In this document: piece by piece, positions 53,709 to 61,016 of the stretch
Numbering within the stretch: the first letter of the stretch is position 1
Layout: every line of letters starts with the position of its first letter
From: Sphingomonas sp. SCN 67-18
GTDB lineage: Bacteria > Pseudomonadota > Alphaproteobacteria > Sphingomonadales > Sphingomonadaceae
DNA: 64,000 nucleotides
NCBI RefSeq assembly: GCF_001724715.1
Contig: NZ_MEFG01000005.1
Coordinates: 1 to 64,000, forward strand
Reading direction: 5' to 3'
The notes under the pieces: generated by a model
Database searches by the model: none
Told to the model about the DNA's origin: nothing
Seen by the model: the letters and a program-made list of their open reading frames with translations, nothing else
Program-made: the position numbers and the translations under genes

Positions 53709-54656
53709 ATGGATGGTTTCAACAATGAGGGGGTGCGTTATGACGACGCGCCCACGCTCCTGATTTTCGGGAATGACCCCGGTGCGCGCGCGGTCGCGGC
53801 GGAGGCGGTGGCGAATGTGGGCGGCCGGGTGAGTGCGGCCCTGCCCATCGCGGCTGCCGGCGGGCGGCTGTCGGCGCAGGTGCGGGTCGACGCGGTGATG
53901 GTCGAGCTGGATGAGGATGGGGGCGCCGCGCAGGAGGGGCTGGTCGAACAGGTCAACGCCATGGCGCGGGACGGGGCGATCTCGGCCGTGATCTCCATGC
54001 CGCTTTCCCTGATCGACGCGGTGATGGCGCGGGTGGACCAGGGCAATGTCACCCTGCTGTGCGAGCCGACCGTGCTGGAACGGGCGACGGCGATCGGGCT
54101 GGCCTGCGCGAACCGGCGGCGGCGGCTGCACGATGTTGGGGTGGAGGCGGATGCGGACCGGCTGCAACGGCTGAGCGAGGAAGTGGGACGGATCGCCCGG
54201 GCGCTGGCGCAATTGTCCGAAACCCAGCCTGAGGCGGCGCGCACGCGGTCCATGGCACGGGAAATGCCCCAGCAGTTCCGCGCCGAGCCGGGCGTCCTGC
54301 TGGATCGGCCTTTGACCTCCGCCACGGTGCGCACCGTGATCCGCATCCGGCGGCTGCGTGACCAGTTTTTCGCGGATACGCTGTTCGCCGATCCGGCCTG
54401 GGACATGCTGCTCGACCTGATGGCGGCGCGGATCGACCGGCAGGCGGTGGCGGTGTCCAGCCTGTGCATCGCGGCGGCGGTACCGGCGACGACTGCGCTG
54501 CGCTGGATCCGCATGATGACCGAACATCATATGTTCGTCAGGCGCGCGGACCCGGAGGACGGGCGGCGCATCTTCATCGAATTGTCGGATGCCGCGGCGG
54601 AAGGGATGACCGCCTTTTTTGCCGCCGCCCGCCGCACCGGCGCCCTGTCCGTCTAG
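53709..54656 (+). CDS. Pseudo-receiver and winged-helix regulator (MarR-like)
   Basis: A 315-aa protein with two parts. Residues ~12-130 look like a receiver fold (TLLIFGNDPGARAVAAEAVA, then VDAVMVELDED and ISAVISMPLSLIDAV), but the usual phospho-Asp position reads VMVELDED, so phosphorylation is doubtful. Residues ~205-310 form a MarR-like winged helix: VIRIRRLRDQFFADTLFADP, VAVSSLCIAAAVPATTALRW, MTEHHMFVRRADPEDGRRIF. It probably represses or activates with an unknown signal. AAGGG precedes the ATG at 53709. It is the last chromosomal gene before tRNA-Val. Confidence 0.8.
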   Translation: MDGFNNEGVRYDDAPTLLIFGNDPGARAVAAEAVANVGGRVSAALPIAAAGGRLSAQVRVDAVMVELDEDGGAAQEGLVEQVNAMARDGAISAVISMPLSLIDAVMARVDQGNVTLLCEPTVLERATAIGLACANRRRRLHDVGVEADADRLQRLSEEVGRIARALAQLSETQPEAARTRSMAREMPQQFRAEPGVLLDRPLTSATVRTVIRIRRLRDQFFADTLFADPAWDMLLDLMAARIDRQAVAVSSLCIAAAVPATTALRWIRMMTEHHMFVRRADPEDGRRIFIELSDAAAEGMTAFFAAARRTGALSV

Positions 54657-54697
54657 CCGCTTGCCCCCGCCGCGCCAATTTGGCAGGGCGGCCGGGA

Positions 54698-54773
54698 GGG
54701 CGCTTAGCTCAGTTGGTAGAGCGCTTCCTTTACACGGAAGATGTCGGCGGTTCGAGCCCGTCAGCGCCCACCA
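54698..54773 (+). tRNA. tRNA-Val (anticodon UAC)
   Basis: A 76-nt tRNA with a complete cloverleaf: acceptor GGGCGCT with AGCGCCC and encoded ACCA end, D-stem GCTC/GAGC, anticodon stem CTTCC/GGAAG with loop TTTACAC (anticodon TAC), and T-loop TTCGAGC. It reads GUA/GUG valine codons. Its 3' end serves as the integration site of the element that starts right behind it. Confidence 0.97.
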
Positions 54774-54774
54774 T

Positions 54775-55998
54775 TTAAGCCTTAGTATTTTCTACGTTTT
54801 CCTTGGGTTTGTCAATCACTATCGTCGGCTTATTCCCAACTTTGGTCCGCAAATGGTCAGCAAGCCAAGCCTCTGAAGCGGCCATGACCTCGGTGTAAAT
54901 TGTGGTCAGCGTCGATTCGGCATTCGCGAGATAATTGGGATCGTATTTGGCGTAGACCTCGGTCGTGCGGTTCATCGCCACATGTCCGAGCAGCCCACTA
55001 ATCTCCTGTGCCGGCACGCCTCTTCGACGAAGTTCGGTCGCAATCGTATGGCGGATCGTTTTGGGCACGCTGTCGGCCGGGAGTTCCAGCGCGCGGCGCA
55101 GGGTGCGCCAGGCGGTACGCCGCGACCGGACTGGCGGGTGTGGAGACTTGACCCACGCTTTCAGCACCATAGCAAACGGTTTGATGACCGGCACGACGGG
55201 ATTGTGCTTTTTCGTCCTGGGCCATGATGCCGGATGGATATCCAAGAGCGGAGGTTGCCACTGGTCCGCCGGAATCATCGATAGCCCAGCCTCCGGGCGG
55301 CAGGCGGTTGCGATCATCAACAGGATCCAACGGTGGGTGGCGATGTCGTCTTTTGTGAAGCCGACAATTGCGCCGAGCTGTTCGACCGTGAATCGAAGGT
55401 CGCGCGGCATCGATCGTTGCGATGTTGGCATGGACTGGATCTTCGGGGCATATGGGATTCGTCCCGCAGCCACCGCATGGTTCAGCGCGGCGCGGATATC
55501 GACAAGATTGCGCTGCACGCTTTCCCCACGAAGGCCGGCGGACGTGTGATTATAGACCTTGCCGAACCATGGAACGGAATGGCTATGCGGGGCCATCCGC
55601 CACTTGATGAATCGCGCGATGACCGACTGCGTAAGCTCCGCGACCGTTGCGTTCGATCCGATTTCGTCCTGCATCAGGAAGCCCACGAAAGCGCGCAGGG
55701 AGCCCGCGATAGTGACCGCGCTATCGACGTGCCGCCCATGCTCTTCATATGCGAGGATGAGTTGCGGGATGACCTTGGCTTCGTCGAGGGGCTGGAGCTT
55801 GCGCGCCCGCACCTTCTCGACTGTTGCATGGATGATCGGTTTCGCATCTTCTAGGCTGCGCTGCTTAGTGCTGCGATAGATGACCGATCGAGACTTGGGA
55901 GCGTAGCTGGCGATCTGCCAGATGTCGGGCGCTTTGCCGTCCCGCCGCTTGTCGAGCCAGTAATCCCCGACGATGTAGGGCGATGTGTCGCGACCCAT
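54775..55998 (-). CDS. int: Tyrosine-type site-specific integrase
   Basis: A 407-aa phage integrase family recombinase. The N-terminal SAM-like core-binding region (residues ~60-190) holds ESVQRNLVDIRAALNHAVAA. The catalytic domain (~205-370) has the first Arg in IATACRPEAGLSM, the box II region VPKTIRHTIATELRRRGV (the usual HxxR reads as an R-H pair), GLLGH and the tyrosine within TTEVYAKYDP. Its stop codon starts 1 nt after the tRNA CCA end, so the gene points at the attachment site and is the last gene of the leftward operon. It should catalyse integration at and excision from tRNA-Val. Confidence 0.93.
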   Translation of the reverse strand: MGRDTSPYIVGDYWLDKRRDGKAPDIWQIASYAPKSRSVIYRSTKQRSLEDAKPIIHATVEKVRARKLQPLDEAKVIPQLILAYEEHGRHVDSAVTIAGSLRAFVGFLMQDEIGSNATVAELTQSVIARFIKWRMAPHSHSVPWFGKVYNHTSAGLRGESVQRNLVDIRAALNHAVAAGRIPYAPKIQSMPTSQRSMPRDLRFTVEQLGAIVGFTKDDIATHRWILLMIATACRPEAGLSMIPADQWQPPLLDIHPASWPRTKKHNPVVPVIKPFAMVLKAWVKSPHPPVRSRRTAWRTLRRALELPADSVPKTIRHTIATELRRRGVPAQEISGLLGHVAMNRTTEVYAKYDPNYLANAESTLTTIYTEVMAASEAWLADHLRTKVGNKPTIVIDKPKENVENTKA

Positions 55999-56150
55999 GA
56001 TTCCGTAAGCTCCTGGTTCTCTGCTTCACTGGCGATGGCGAGCGCGCCCAATGCGGCCCACGCCTGCAATTCTTCGAAGGTGAAGCGCACTCCGGTCTCG
56101 TTACGCAATGCCCGCCGATATTTGCGTGCTATCCTGCCGATGTCGCTCAC
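55851..56150 (-). CDS. Small protein overlapping the integrase start, unknown
   Basis: A 99-aa candidate whose GTG start overlaps the SNase stop as GTGA. The N-terminal ~60 residues look like a real helical protein (SDIGRIARKYRRALRNETGV, TFEELQAWAALGALAIASEA). The tail is low-complexity Ser/Thr/Arg and overlaps the integrase coding region by 148 nt in another frame. Either the overlap is real or the true 3' end has drifted. Similar small proteins sit next to integrases in many alphaproteobacterial prophages. Function unknown. Confidence 0.55.
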   Translation of the reverse strand: MSDIGRIARKYRRALRNETGVRFTFEELQAWAALGALAIASEAENQELTESWVATHRPTSSGITGSTSGGTAKRPTSGRSPATLPSLDRSSIAALSSAA

Positions 56151-56512
56151 CGCCCGCACTCCTTCCAAATTCTCAGCCCGTTGTCCCAATCCCGGCGATA
56201 GATCGCAAAGCCACCCGCGAGCTGGGCACAGGACAAATCTCGGCCATTGACGCGAACCCGCGCGATGGTGCGCCCGTAGCGGTCCTTGGCGATGCGCTCG
56301 ATCTTGAGCGCCTTGCCTTCGATCAGGCGGCGCAGGTTGTCCCTGGACGCGATGGGATCACCCGGTGCGCAGTGACGGCCACGGGGATGGCAGCCTCCCA
56401 GTTCGGGAGCGTCCACGCCCAAGAGCCTCACCCGCTCACCGGAGCAAAGGCGGATGCTGTCACCGTCTGTAGCGACGGGCGCGCAGGCGAGGGCGGCGGC
56501 TAGGAGGATCAT
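56147..56512 (-). CDS. Thermonuclease (SNase-like) family protein, secreted
   Basis: A 121-aa staphylococcal-nuclease-fold protein (OB barrel). A short signal peptide (MILLAAALACAPVA) precedes the core. Catalytic features are visible: the DGDSIRL region, the Arg/Asp in VRLLGVDAPELG, and the KDRYGRTIARVRVNGRDLS strand-turn block with the second Arg. The Glu position is in IEGKALKIERIAK. It hydrolyses DNA or RNA in the periplasm or outside. It overlaps the SLOG protein gene by 4 nt and the next small gene by 4 nt, so it is embedded in the operon. Confidence 0.9.
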   Translation of the reverse strand: MILLAAALACAPVATDGDSIRLCSGERVRLLGVDAPELGGCHPRGRHCAPGDPIASRDNLRRLIEGKALKIERIAKDRYGRTIARVRVNGRDLSCAQLAGGFAIYRRDWDNGLRIWKECGR

Positions 56513-56895
56513 TGGGGCGCTCTCTCAATGGGGCTGCGAACTGGTCGAACGCCACGCTCGTCACGCACAAGGATTTCACGACGTCGTGCCTGCTCAACGC
56601 AATTCTCGGTTCCACGCCCGCCGGGAAAAGCGATGACCTTGTAAACCTCGATCAAGTCGAGCATCCAGCCATTGCGGATAGGGCCAGCGCCGCGCCCATA
56701 ATGGTTGAAGTTCGCTTTTATCCCGATGCAGGGGACGCCATTATCCGCGCACCATCTGGCCGCCATCGCGTCGGCACCGCCATACGGGCATTCACCCTGC
56801 ACGATCGCACCCGGCCGCTCTTCGTCCAGCACGCGCTTCACATGATCATAATTATCGTAGGATCTGCCACCGGTGACGGCGAATATCAGTTTCAT
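56509..56895 (-). CDS. SLOG-domain protein, DUF2493 family
   Basis: A 128-aa Rossmann-like protein of the YspA/DUF2493 SLOG group. Nucleotide-site motifs are FAVTGGRSYDNYDHV at the start, GGADAMAARWCADNGVPCIG in the middle and FPGGRGTENCVEQA near the end, the last being the GG-T pattern of SLOG ligand sites. SLOG proteins bind nucleotide-derived ligands and are found in phage and conflict systems. The role here is unknown. Start overlaps the preceding 44-aa gene (ATGA), and its stop overlaps the SNase gene. Confidence 0.88.
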   Translation of the reverse strand: MKLIFAVTGGRSYDNYDHVKRVLDEERPGAIVQGECPYGGADAMAARWCADNGVPCIGIKANFNHYGRGAGPIRNGWMLDLIEVYKVIAFPGGRGTENCVEQARRREILVRDERGVRPVRSPIERAPQ

Positions 56896-57026
56896 TGCCC
56901 GACAACCTTTCGCGGCCGGTCGCTGAACGCCAGCGGGAACACAGCCCGGCCGTCATTGTCGTAGCGCTGGCTGCGGCGATAGGCGTCGCTATCACGGTAG
57001 CTGCGAACTCTGGCTTCCTGCGTCAT
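56892..57026 (-). CDS. Small basic-polar protein of 44 aa, unknown
   Basis: A 44-aa open frame starting MTQEARVRSYRDSDAYRRSQ and ending RPRKVVGQ, too short for routine gene finding. Its stop overlaps the SLOG gene start as ATGA, matching the coupling style of the whole operon, which is the main support. It follows the DUF1367-like gene after a 48-nt gap. No family and no strong ribosome site are seen. Confidence 0.55.
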   Translation of the reverse strand: MTQEARVRSYRDSDAYRRSQRYDNDGRAVFPLAFSDRPRKVVGQ

Positions 57027-57074
57027 GAAAATAATGGAGCGCTTGTTAAGCTAGTCCTCCATCCTCCCTTGGAA

Positions 57075-57503
57075 TTAAGCGGCTTCACCTTCGCGGCGAA
57101 GATCGGTCACGTCACACCCAAGCCAATGGCTCAGCGTGTTCAGCGACCAGTCTATGAATTTGGCGCGATCGGGCTCGGTCATCTGGGCGAACCCAATGCT
57201 GTCGTAATCCTTGATCGTCTCGCCACTGGGCAGCGTCACGACCTTGACCAGGCCGTAGCGATCCTTGAGCACCTTATGCAGAAGCTCGGTGGTCAGGCCC
57301 GGCGCTCGCTCGTCCAGCATGGGGGCGGCGACGCCAAGGCACGACCAATAGAGCGCATTACGGCGGACATTGCCTCGGGTTCGGGTGATGCGGACGCGAA
57401 CGGGCTGATCATCGATTGCCGCGAGCGCGTCCTCTGCCGCTCTGCCCGCCGGCCGAAGCCCGCCCAGCACCTTGCGAAAGAGCATGATCGGTTCGTCAGA
57501 CAT
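57075..57503 (-). CDS. DUF1367-like phage protein
   Basis: A 142-aa protein with the block RNALYWSCLGVAAPMLDE followed by LPSGETIKDYDSIGFAQM and RAKFIDWSLNTLSHWLGCD. This order (aromatic helix, P-x-G-T turn, S-I-F-A/QM, C-terminal helices) resembles DUF1367/NinB-like phage proteins found near recombination genes. The ATG at 57503 overlaps the HNH stop by 8 nt. Its function is not known; in lambdoid phages such genes lie in the recombination or nin region. Confidence 0.7.
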   Translation of the reverse strand: MSDEPIMLFRKVLGGLRPAGRAAEDALAAIDDQPVRVRITRTRGNVRRNALYWSCLGVAAPMLDERAPGLTTELLHKVLKDRYGLVKVVTLPSGETIKDYDSIGFAQMTEPDRAKFIDWSLNTLSHWLGCDVTDLRREGEAA

Positions 57504-57822
57504 GTCGGTTCTCCCACAGGTCAATCGCGTTTTCGGCAATATCCACGCCGGTTTTCAGCTTGAAGGCAGCTTCCGACCCCAGTCCATGAACGCCGCTGTC
57601 GCCACGGTGGCATTCAGCGCAGAGCGGGACGACAAAGCGATTGTCACGCCGCCGGATCTTGCCGGGCACCTTCATCGCGTGGTGAATTTCGACTTTCCAG
57701 GCCCCGCAGCCGATGCAGATCATCGACGCCACGCGGTCCAGGTGGCGCTGCTCCTCGACCGTCGGCCGGGCAGCTGCGCGCGGCTTGATCCGCACATGCT
57801 TGGCGAGTTTGGCGAACATCAT
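57496..57822 (-). CDS. HNH nuclease of the DUF968/Ref type
   Basis: A 108-aa protein with zinc-binding and HNH features: MICIGCGAWKVEIHHAMKVP (two Cys and the His pair), then VVPLCAECHRGDSGVHGLGS (two further Cys and His) in the DUF968/Ref pattern. Ref proteins are RecA-dependent nucleases and some phage DUF968 proteins process Holliday junctions. Two adjacent ATG codons start it; the first overlaps the preceding gene stop. Catalytic residues look intact. Confidence 0.85.
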   Translation of the reverse strand: MMFAKLAKHVRIKPRAAARPTVEEQRHLDRVASMICIGCGAWKVEIHHAMKVPGKIRRRDNRFVVPLCAECHRGDSGVHGLGSEAAFKLKTGVDIAENAIDLWENRHV

Positions 57823-58037
57823 CGGGCGTCCGGGGCAAAGCGCCCAGCGCCATCACGCCGCCGGCTTTCCGCCGGCCGGCGCTTGCCCAGATCATCCAGC
57901 GTCTCAATCGTTGGGGCACCACGATAGGTGCGCGCCCGATTGATCACGTTCAGCCGGGTTTCCGGGTCGCTCCAGTACCGCCGCTGCTTATTGGCGGCCA
58001 TGCGCTGGCGGGTGGCGAGGGAGAGCTTGTAGGTCAT
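57819..58037 (-). CDS. Small basic protein of 72 aa, unknown
   Basis: A 72-aa, Arg/Lys-rich protein (LSLATRQRMAANKQRRYWSD, then PETRLNVINRARTYRGAPTI). The helix-rich basic make-up suggests a nucleic-acid binder. The ATG at 58037 sits 1 nt after the ERF gene stop, and its own stop overlaps the HNH gene (ATGA). The longer frame from 58088 would overlap ERF and is not needed. No family recognised. Confidence 0.7.
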   Translation of the reverse strand: MTYKLSLATRQRMAANKQRRYWSDPETRLNVINRARTYRGAPTIETLDDLGKRRPAESRRRDGAGRFAPDAR

Positions 58038-58038
58038 G

Positions 58039-58761
58039 TCAGTACGGGATTTCGTCATCGAGAACGGCTCGGCGGGCCTTGAAGGCATCCCCGATCGCCT
58101 TGTACATCGTCGCGTCCTCTTTCTTGGAGGCGTTGATGCGCTGCTTTTCGTTGTCCCGAAGCTTGTCCAGGGCGTCGTTGCTGGGCGATGAGGCTATGGT
58201 TTCGAGCAGCAGCGTGGCCCAATCGCCCCAACCGCCTTTCGGCGTCATGTCGGGAGCGTCGGCCTGCGCCTCAGTCGGGCGGACATCGTGCGTGGTCTCG
58301 TCGGCGTCGTTGTCTCCCTCCGTTGGGATCGCAAACGCCATGAACGCCGCATACTTATACGCTGCTGACATGGCCTTGTTGGTGGCCTTGTCGCCGCTAT
58401 CCATTGCTTCGCCGAAGGTTCGGACCGTGTGCGTCGAACCGTCGCTGGTCGCAACGAAATCGAACTCTGCCTCCACGGTGACGTAGAACAGCACGCTTTC
58501 GCGCTTGGTACCGTTATACTCCTTGATGCTGACGCGCTCGCGCATATCCCGGCTCACGATGCGGGGCAGGACGCACAGGCCATGCTTGGCGAGTAGCGGC
58601 GACAGAGCGCCGTACACCTGGTCGATGCCGCGGAACCTGTATTTCTGCTGTTCGTTCACGCCGTCCTTGGAAATGCCGACCTTAGCCAACTCTCCCTGGA
58701 TTGCCGCGATTGCTGAATAGACCGCCGGCGGTGCGGCGACGATATTGGCCTGCGCATTCAT
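58039..58761 (-). CDS. erf: ERF family single-strand annealing protein
   Basis: A 240-aa phage recombinase that anneals complementary single-stranded DNA. The family core is at residues ~14-150: VYSAIAAIQGELAKVGISKD, YRFRGIDQVYGALSPLLAKH, the aromatic KESVLF region, and the conserved GEAMDSGDKATNKAMSAAYK motif. The C-terminus after residue ~160 is acidic then charged and variable, as usual for ERF. No exonuclease gene is adjacent; the coiled-coil protein gene upstream overlaps its start by 4 nt. It probably supports circularisation or recombination of the element. Confidence 0.94.
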   Translation of the reverse strand: MNAQANIVAAPPAVYSAIAAIQGELAKVGISKDGVNEQQKYRFRGIDQVYGALSPLLAKHGLCVLPRIVSRDMRERVSIKEYNGTKRESVLFYVTVEAEFDFVATSDGSTHTVRTFGEAMDSGDKATNKAMSAAYKYAAFMAFAIPTEGDNDADETTHDVRPTEAQADAPDMTPKGGWGDWATLLLETIASSPSNDALDKLRDNEKQRINASKKEDATMYKAIGDAFKARRAVLDDEIPY

Positions 58762-59558
58762 ACGACGAATCCTTCTGTGATATCGAAGCCGGGAATCTGA
58801 CGGGCGCCTGCGCGAACGTCCTTGCGGGCCATGTCGAGCATCAGCGCCTCCATCTCGGCGCGGCGCTCGGGAAGCGGCCAGTAATGGCGCATCGCCAAAA
58901 TTCCATCGGTAAGCGTCGGAGCCCAGACGGAGCGAAGCCCTAGCGCACGGGCGCCGAACTCGCTCTTGGCCTGTGGCTTGGCCTTCTCTGCGACCCGCGC
59001 CTCTATGACAGCGACCTTGGCTTCCTCGACCAACGTTTCGGCCTGTTCGCGCGCGCCCAGATCGCCCGCCTCGTTGGCGGCCTTGATCGCGGCAAGCGCC
59101 TCGTCGGCCTTCGCCTGGGCGACCGTCGCCGCCTTGCGGGCAATCTCAGCTTGCTCGTCGCGCAGCTTTTTCAGGAATGTTTCCTGCGCCTTCTTCGCGA
59201 CGGTCTTGGCTGTATCCGCCTTTTCGAGGATCGGCTTGTACTTGGCCTGCACGGCGTTTGACGCTTCCATGTGCGGGCGCTTCTCAGCGTCGCGGGATGC
59301 GTCGGCGGCCTTCCATGCCTTATGCAGGCGGTCGATCAGGGTCGCGAGTGTGTCGGCCTGCGCTTGGTTCTCGATCTCAGCGCCGTCCAGCCAGTTCTTG
59401 GCCTCGTCGTACAGATCCTCGATATCCGCCTTGTGAGCGTCGAACGGGTCAGCCGGGGCATTACTGCCGGCCTTTGCCCGATCGCGGGCCTCGGCGTCCG
59501 ATCTGTCGAGAATATCCCCGACCGTCTCAGAGCTAGCGATGATTGCCTGTGCTTTCAT
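58758..59558 (-). CDS. Coiled-coil phage protein upstream of ERF
   Basis: A 266-aa, Ala/Lys/Glu-rich helical protein. Residues ~60-195 form a long coiled coil (AETLVEEAKVAVIEARVAEK, QETFLKKLRDEQAEIARKAA). A compact C-terminal part with RALGLRSVWAPTLTDGILAM and ARKDVRAGARQIPGFDI looks folded. Such proteins commonly precede ERF/RecT-type genes in sphingomonad and rhizobial prophages, but have no assigned activity. ATG 59558 has GAGG at good distance; TTG 59564 is the longer option. Stop overlaps the ERF start (ATGA). Confidence 0.8.
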   Translation of the reverse strand: MKAQAIIASSETVGDILDRSDAEARDRAKAGSNAPADPFDAHKADIEDLYDEAKNWLDGAEIENQAQADTLATLIDRLHKAWKAADASRDAEKRPHMEASNAVQAKYKPILEKADTAKTVAKKAQETFLKKLRDEQAEIARKAATVAQAKADEALAAIKAANEAGDLGAREQAETLVEEAKVAVIEARVAEKAKPQAKSEFGARALGLRSVWAPTLTDGILAMRHYWPLPERRAEMEALMLDMARKDVRAGARQIPGFDITEGFVV

Positions 59559-59567
59559 CTTCAATCC

Positions 59568-59783
59568 TCAATATTGCCGAGCGTCGCGGCAATCGGCGCA
59601 TTCCAGAATGTTGGGCAGGGGTGGTACTTCGCCGCATGTGATGCAGAGGCCGGCGCGCTCCCTCTCTCGCATAAGGCGAAGCCTGCGACGCGCCCACAGC
59701 TCGATCGTGAGGCCAGCGCACGCTGCTCCGAACAACCAAACACCGATGATTGCGAGAGACCACGCTGCTTGGTAGGCGGTCAC
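59568..59783 (-). CDS. Small membrane protein with zinc-ribbon-like tail
   Basis: A 71-aa protein with one N-terminal transmembrane helix (WSLAIIGVWLFGAACAGLTI), a basic stretch (ARRRLRLMRERERA) and a C-terminal CxxC pair set (LCITCGEVP and ECADCRDA) that could bind zinc. The GTG start at 59783 overlaps the stop of the upstream gene as GTGA. The two CxxC pairs favour a real protein. Function unknown. Confidence 0.65.
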   Translation of the reverse strand: MTAYQAAWSLAIIGVWLFGAACAGLTIELWARRRLRLMRERERAGLCITCGEVPPLPNILECADCRDARQY

Positions 59784-60007
59784 AGCACACCACCGATCCA
59801 CGAGGCGCACCCGGCCACGAAAGCCACTGCCGCCAGCTTGTAGAGCGTCGGAATAACGTCGATACGGGAGAGCAGGGGGCCAGAGCCATCGCTTGAACGT
59901 GAGCTGGCGGCGTGGTTAGCGCCGGCCCGCAACACCTGCTCACCCGACAAACGATGCTCTGGCTGTCCGGTGACCAAACCGGACCTGGGGAAATCGGGGC
60001 GGGTCAT
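59780..60007 (-). CDS. Small protein with C-terminal hydrophobic segment, unknown
   Basis: A 75-aa protein, polar at first (RPDFPRSGLVTGQPEHRLSG) with a C-terminal hydrophobic stretch (LYKLAAVAFVAGCASWIGGV) that could span the membrane. Both ends overlap neighbours by 4 nt (ATGA at the start, GTGA at the stop). A tail-anchored small phage membrane protein is possible; the coupling is the main support. Confidence 0.6.
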   Translation of the reverse strand: MTRPDFPRSGLVTGQPEHRLSGEQVLRAGANHAASSRSSDGSGPLLSRIDVIPTLYKLAAVAFVAGCASWIGGVL

Positions 60008-60285
60008 GCGTCACCGCCTTTGGCGCGTTCGGCGGCATCTCGTGCGGCGACCGCCTGAACCTCTGCTGCCTTGTGTTCAGTAATTGCGTTTATGATGTCT
60101 GAGCGAAGCTTATTCAGGCCGCGATTTTCATCGATCAGATCGCTGACAACCTCTCCGCTGCGCTTCAACAGGGCTCGCTGCGCTTTGAACCGGCCGATGC
60201 CCGATTGAAGTGACTTCAAGTCGTCCAGATAGGCCAGCGCGCGCAAAATCGGAGCGTTCCCGAACATGAATGGACGGCCGCTCAT
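60004..60285 (-). CDS. Hypothetical helical phage protein (93 aa)
   Basis: A 93-aa, mostly helical protein; residues ~45-90 have coiled-coil character (EVVSDLIDENRGLNKLRSDI, EHKAAEVQAVAARDAAERAK). No family recognised. The ATG overlaps the stop of the preceding gene by 4 nt and its stop overlaps the next start by 4 nt. Confidence 0.7.
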   Translation of the reverse strand: MSGRPFMFGNAPILRALAYLDDLKSLQSGIGRFKAQRALLKRSGEVVSDLIDENRGLNKLRSDIINAITEHKAAEVQAVAARDAAERAKGGDA

Positions 60286-60608
60286 ATGCCGGTCGCCTTG
60301 GCGATGGCGGCGTCCGCATCGCTATCTATGGCGATCCGCAATTCAGCGTACTGCTGCGCGCCCGACTTCTCGAACTCGAAGCGTCCGTCCTTGGTGATAT
60401 CGACGCCGAACAGGTGCTGCATCAGATGCGCGCCAGCTTTGTTTGCCAATTCGATCGAAACGCCTGTTGCATCCATGACCGGCATCGCAAGATTACAGTG
60501 CCAACCCCAAGCGTATTCGGGGTCAGCAGTCATCGCATCTCTCAGCGTCGTGAGTGCGGCTTCCAGGTCCTCAAACGGCCCCGGCGTATGTTCTGCGCTA
60601 TGCGTCAT
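60282..60608 (-). CDS. Hypothetical phage protein (108 aa)
   Basis: A 108-aa acidic protein opening THSAEHTPGPFEDLEAALTT, with AWGWHCNLAMPVMDATG and AGAHLMQHLFGVDITKDG. The WHCNLA pattern is often seen in small phage proteins that share the HTPGPW-type N-terminus, but no function is known. It overlaps the 58-aa gene upstream by 11 nt and the next gene by 4 nt. Confidence 0.75.
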   Translation of the reverse strand: MTHSAEHTPGPFEDLEAALTTLRDAMTADPEYAWGWHCNLAMPVMDATGVSIELANKAGAHLMQHLFGVDITKDGRFEFEKSGAQQYAELRIAIDSDADAAIAKATGI

Positions 60609-60774
60609 CCTTCGATTCCTCGTTCAGTCGTCGCGCGACAGGGCCAGCAGCAAGCAGCCAGCGCACAGCGGGGGTTTCGGCGGTCATCCGGTCCAGCGCG
60701 TCGGCCAGTGGATGTGCGAACGGATCACGCTCAACGCTGCGACGGCAGGCGGCCTGTGTGCGGGCACGGCTCAT
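60598..60774 (-). CDS. Hypothetical phage protein (58 aa)
   Basis: A 58-aa protein, opening MSRARTQAACRRSVERDPFA and ending ARRLNEESKDDA. Its start overlaps the stop of the 81-aa gene upstream as ATGA and its end overlaps the next start by 11 nt. Helical and polar; no family recognised. It is too short for normal gene finding but fits the operon exactly. Confidence 0.65.
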   Translation of the reverse strand: MSRARTQAACRRSVERDPFAHPLADALDRMTAETPAVRWLLAAGPVARRLNEESKDDA

Positions 60775-61016
60775 AGCCAGACACCCGATCCATCGCTCAT
60801 GGGCGTCAGCATGTTGCCGATCGGACCGCGCCGATCGTCCTCACGGATTTCCTCAGCGAGAGAGTCCAGTCCGGCGTCCAGCTGGTCGTATCCAAGGCGA
60901 TAACCGCTAAAACGTTCAGCGCCGACGCGGAGAACTTCGATCATCACCGCGTCGGGCAGTGTGTCGAACGCCGCCAAGATCACCGCCTTGGTCGCAGGGA
61001 GGCTGAGGGTGCGCAT
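60771..61016 (-). CDS. Hypothetical phage protein (81 aa)
   Basis: An 81-aa protein opening [20 protein letters not shown], with helical FSGYRLGYDQLDAGLDSLAE and ending SDGSGVWL. The ATG at 61016 overlaps the stop of the pentapeptide-repeat gene by one base (TGATG), which decides this start over an upstream one at 61088. Its stop overlaps the 58-aa gene. No family recognised. Confidence 0.7.
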   Translation of the reverse strand: MRTLSLPATKAVILAAFDTLPDAVMIEVLRVGAERFSGYRLGYDQLDAGLDSLAEEIREDDRRGPIGNMLTPMSDGSGVWL

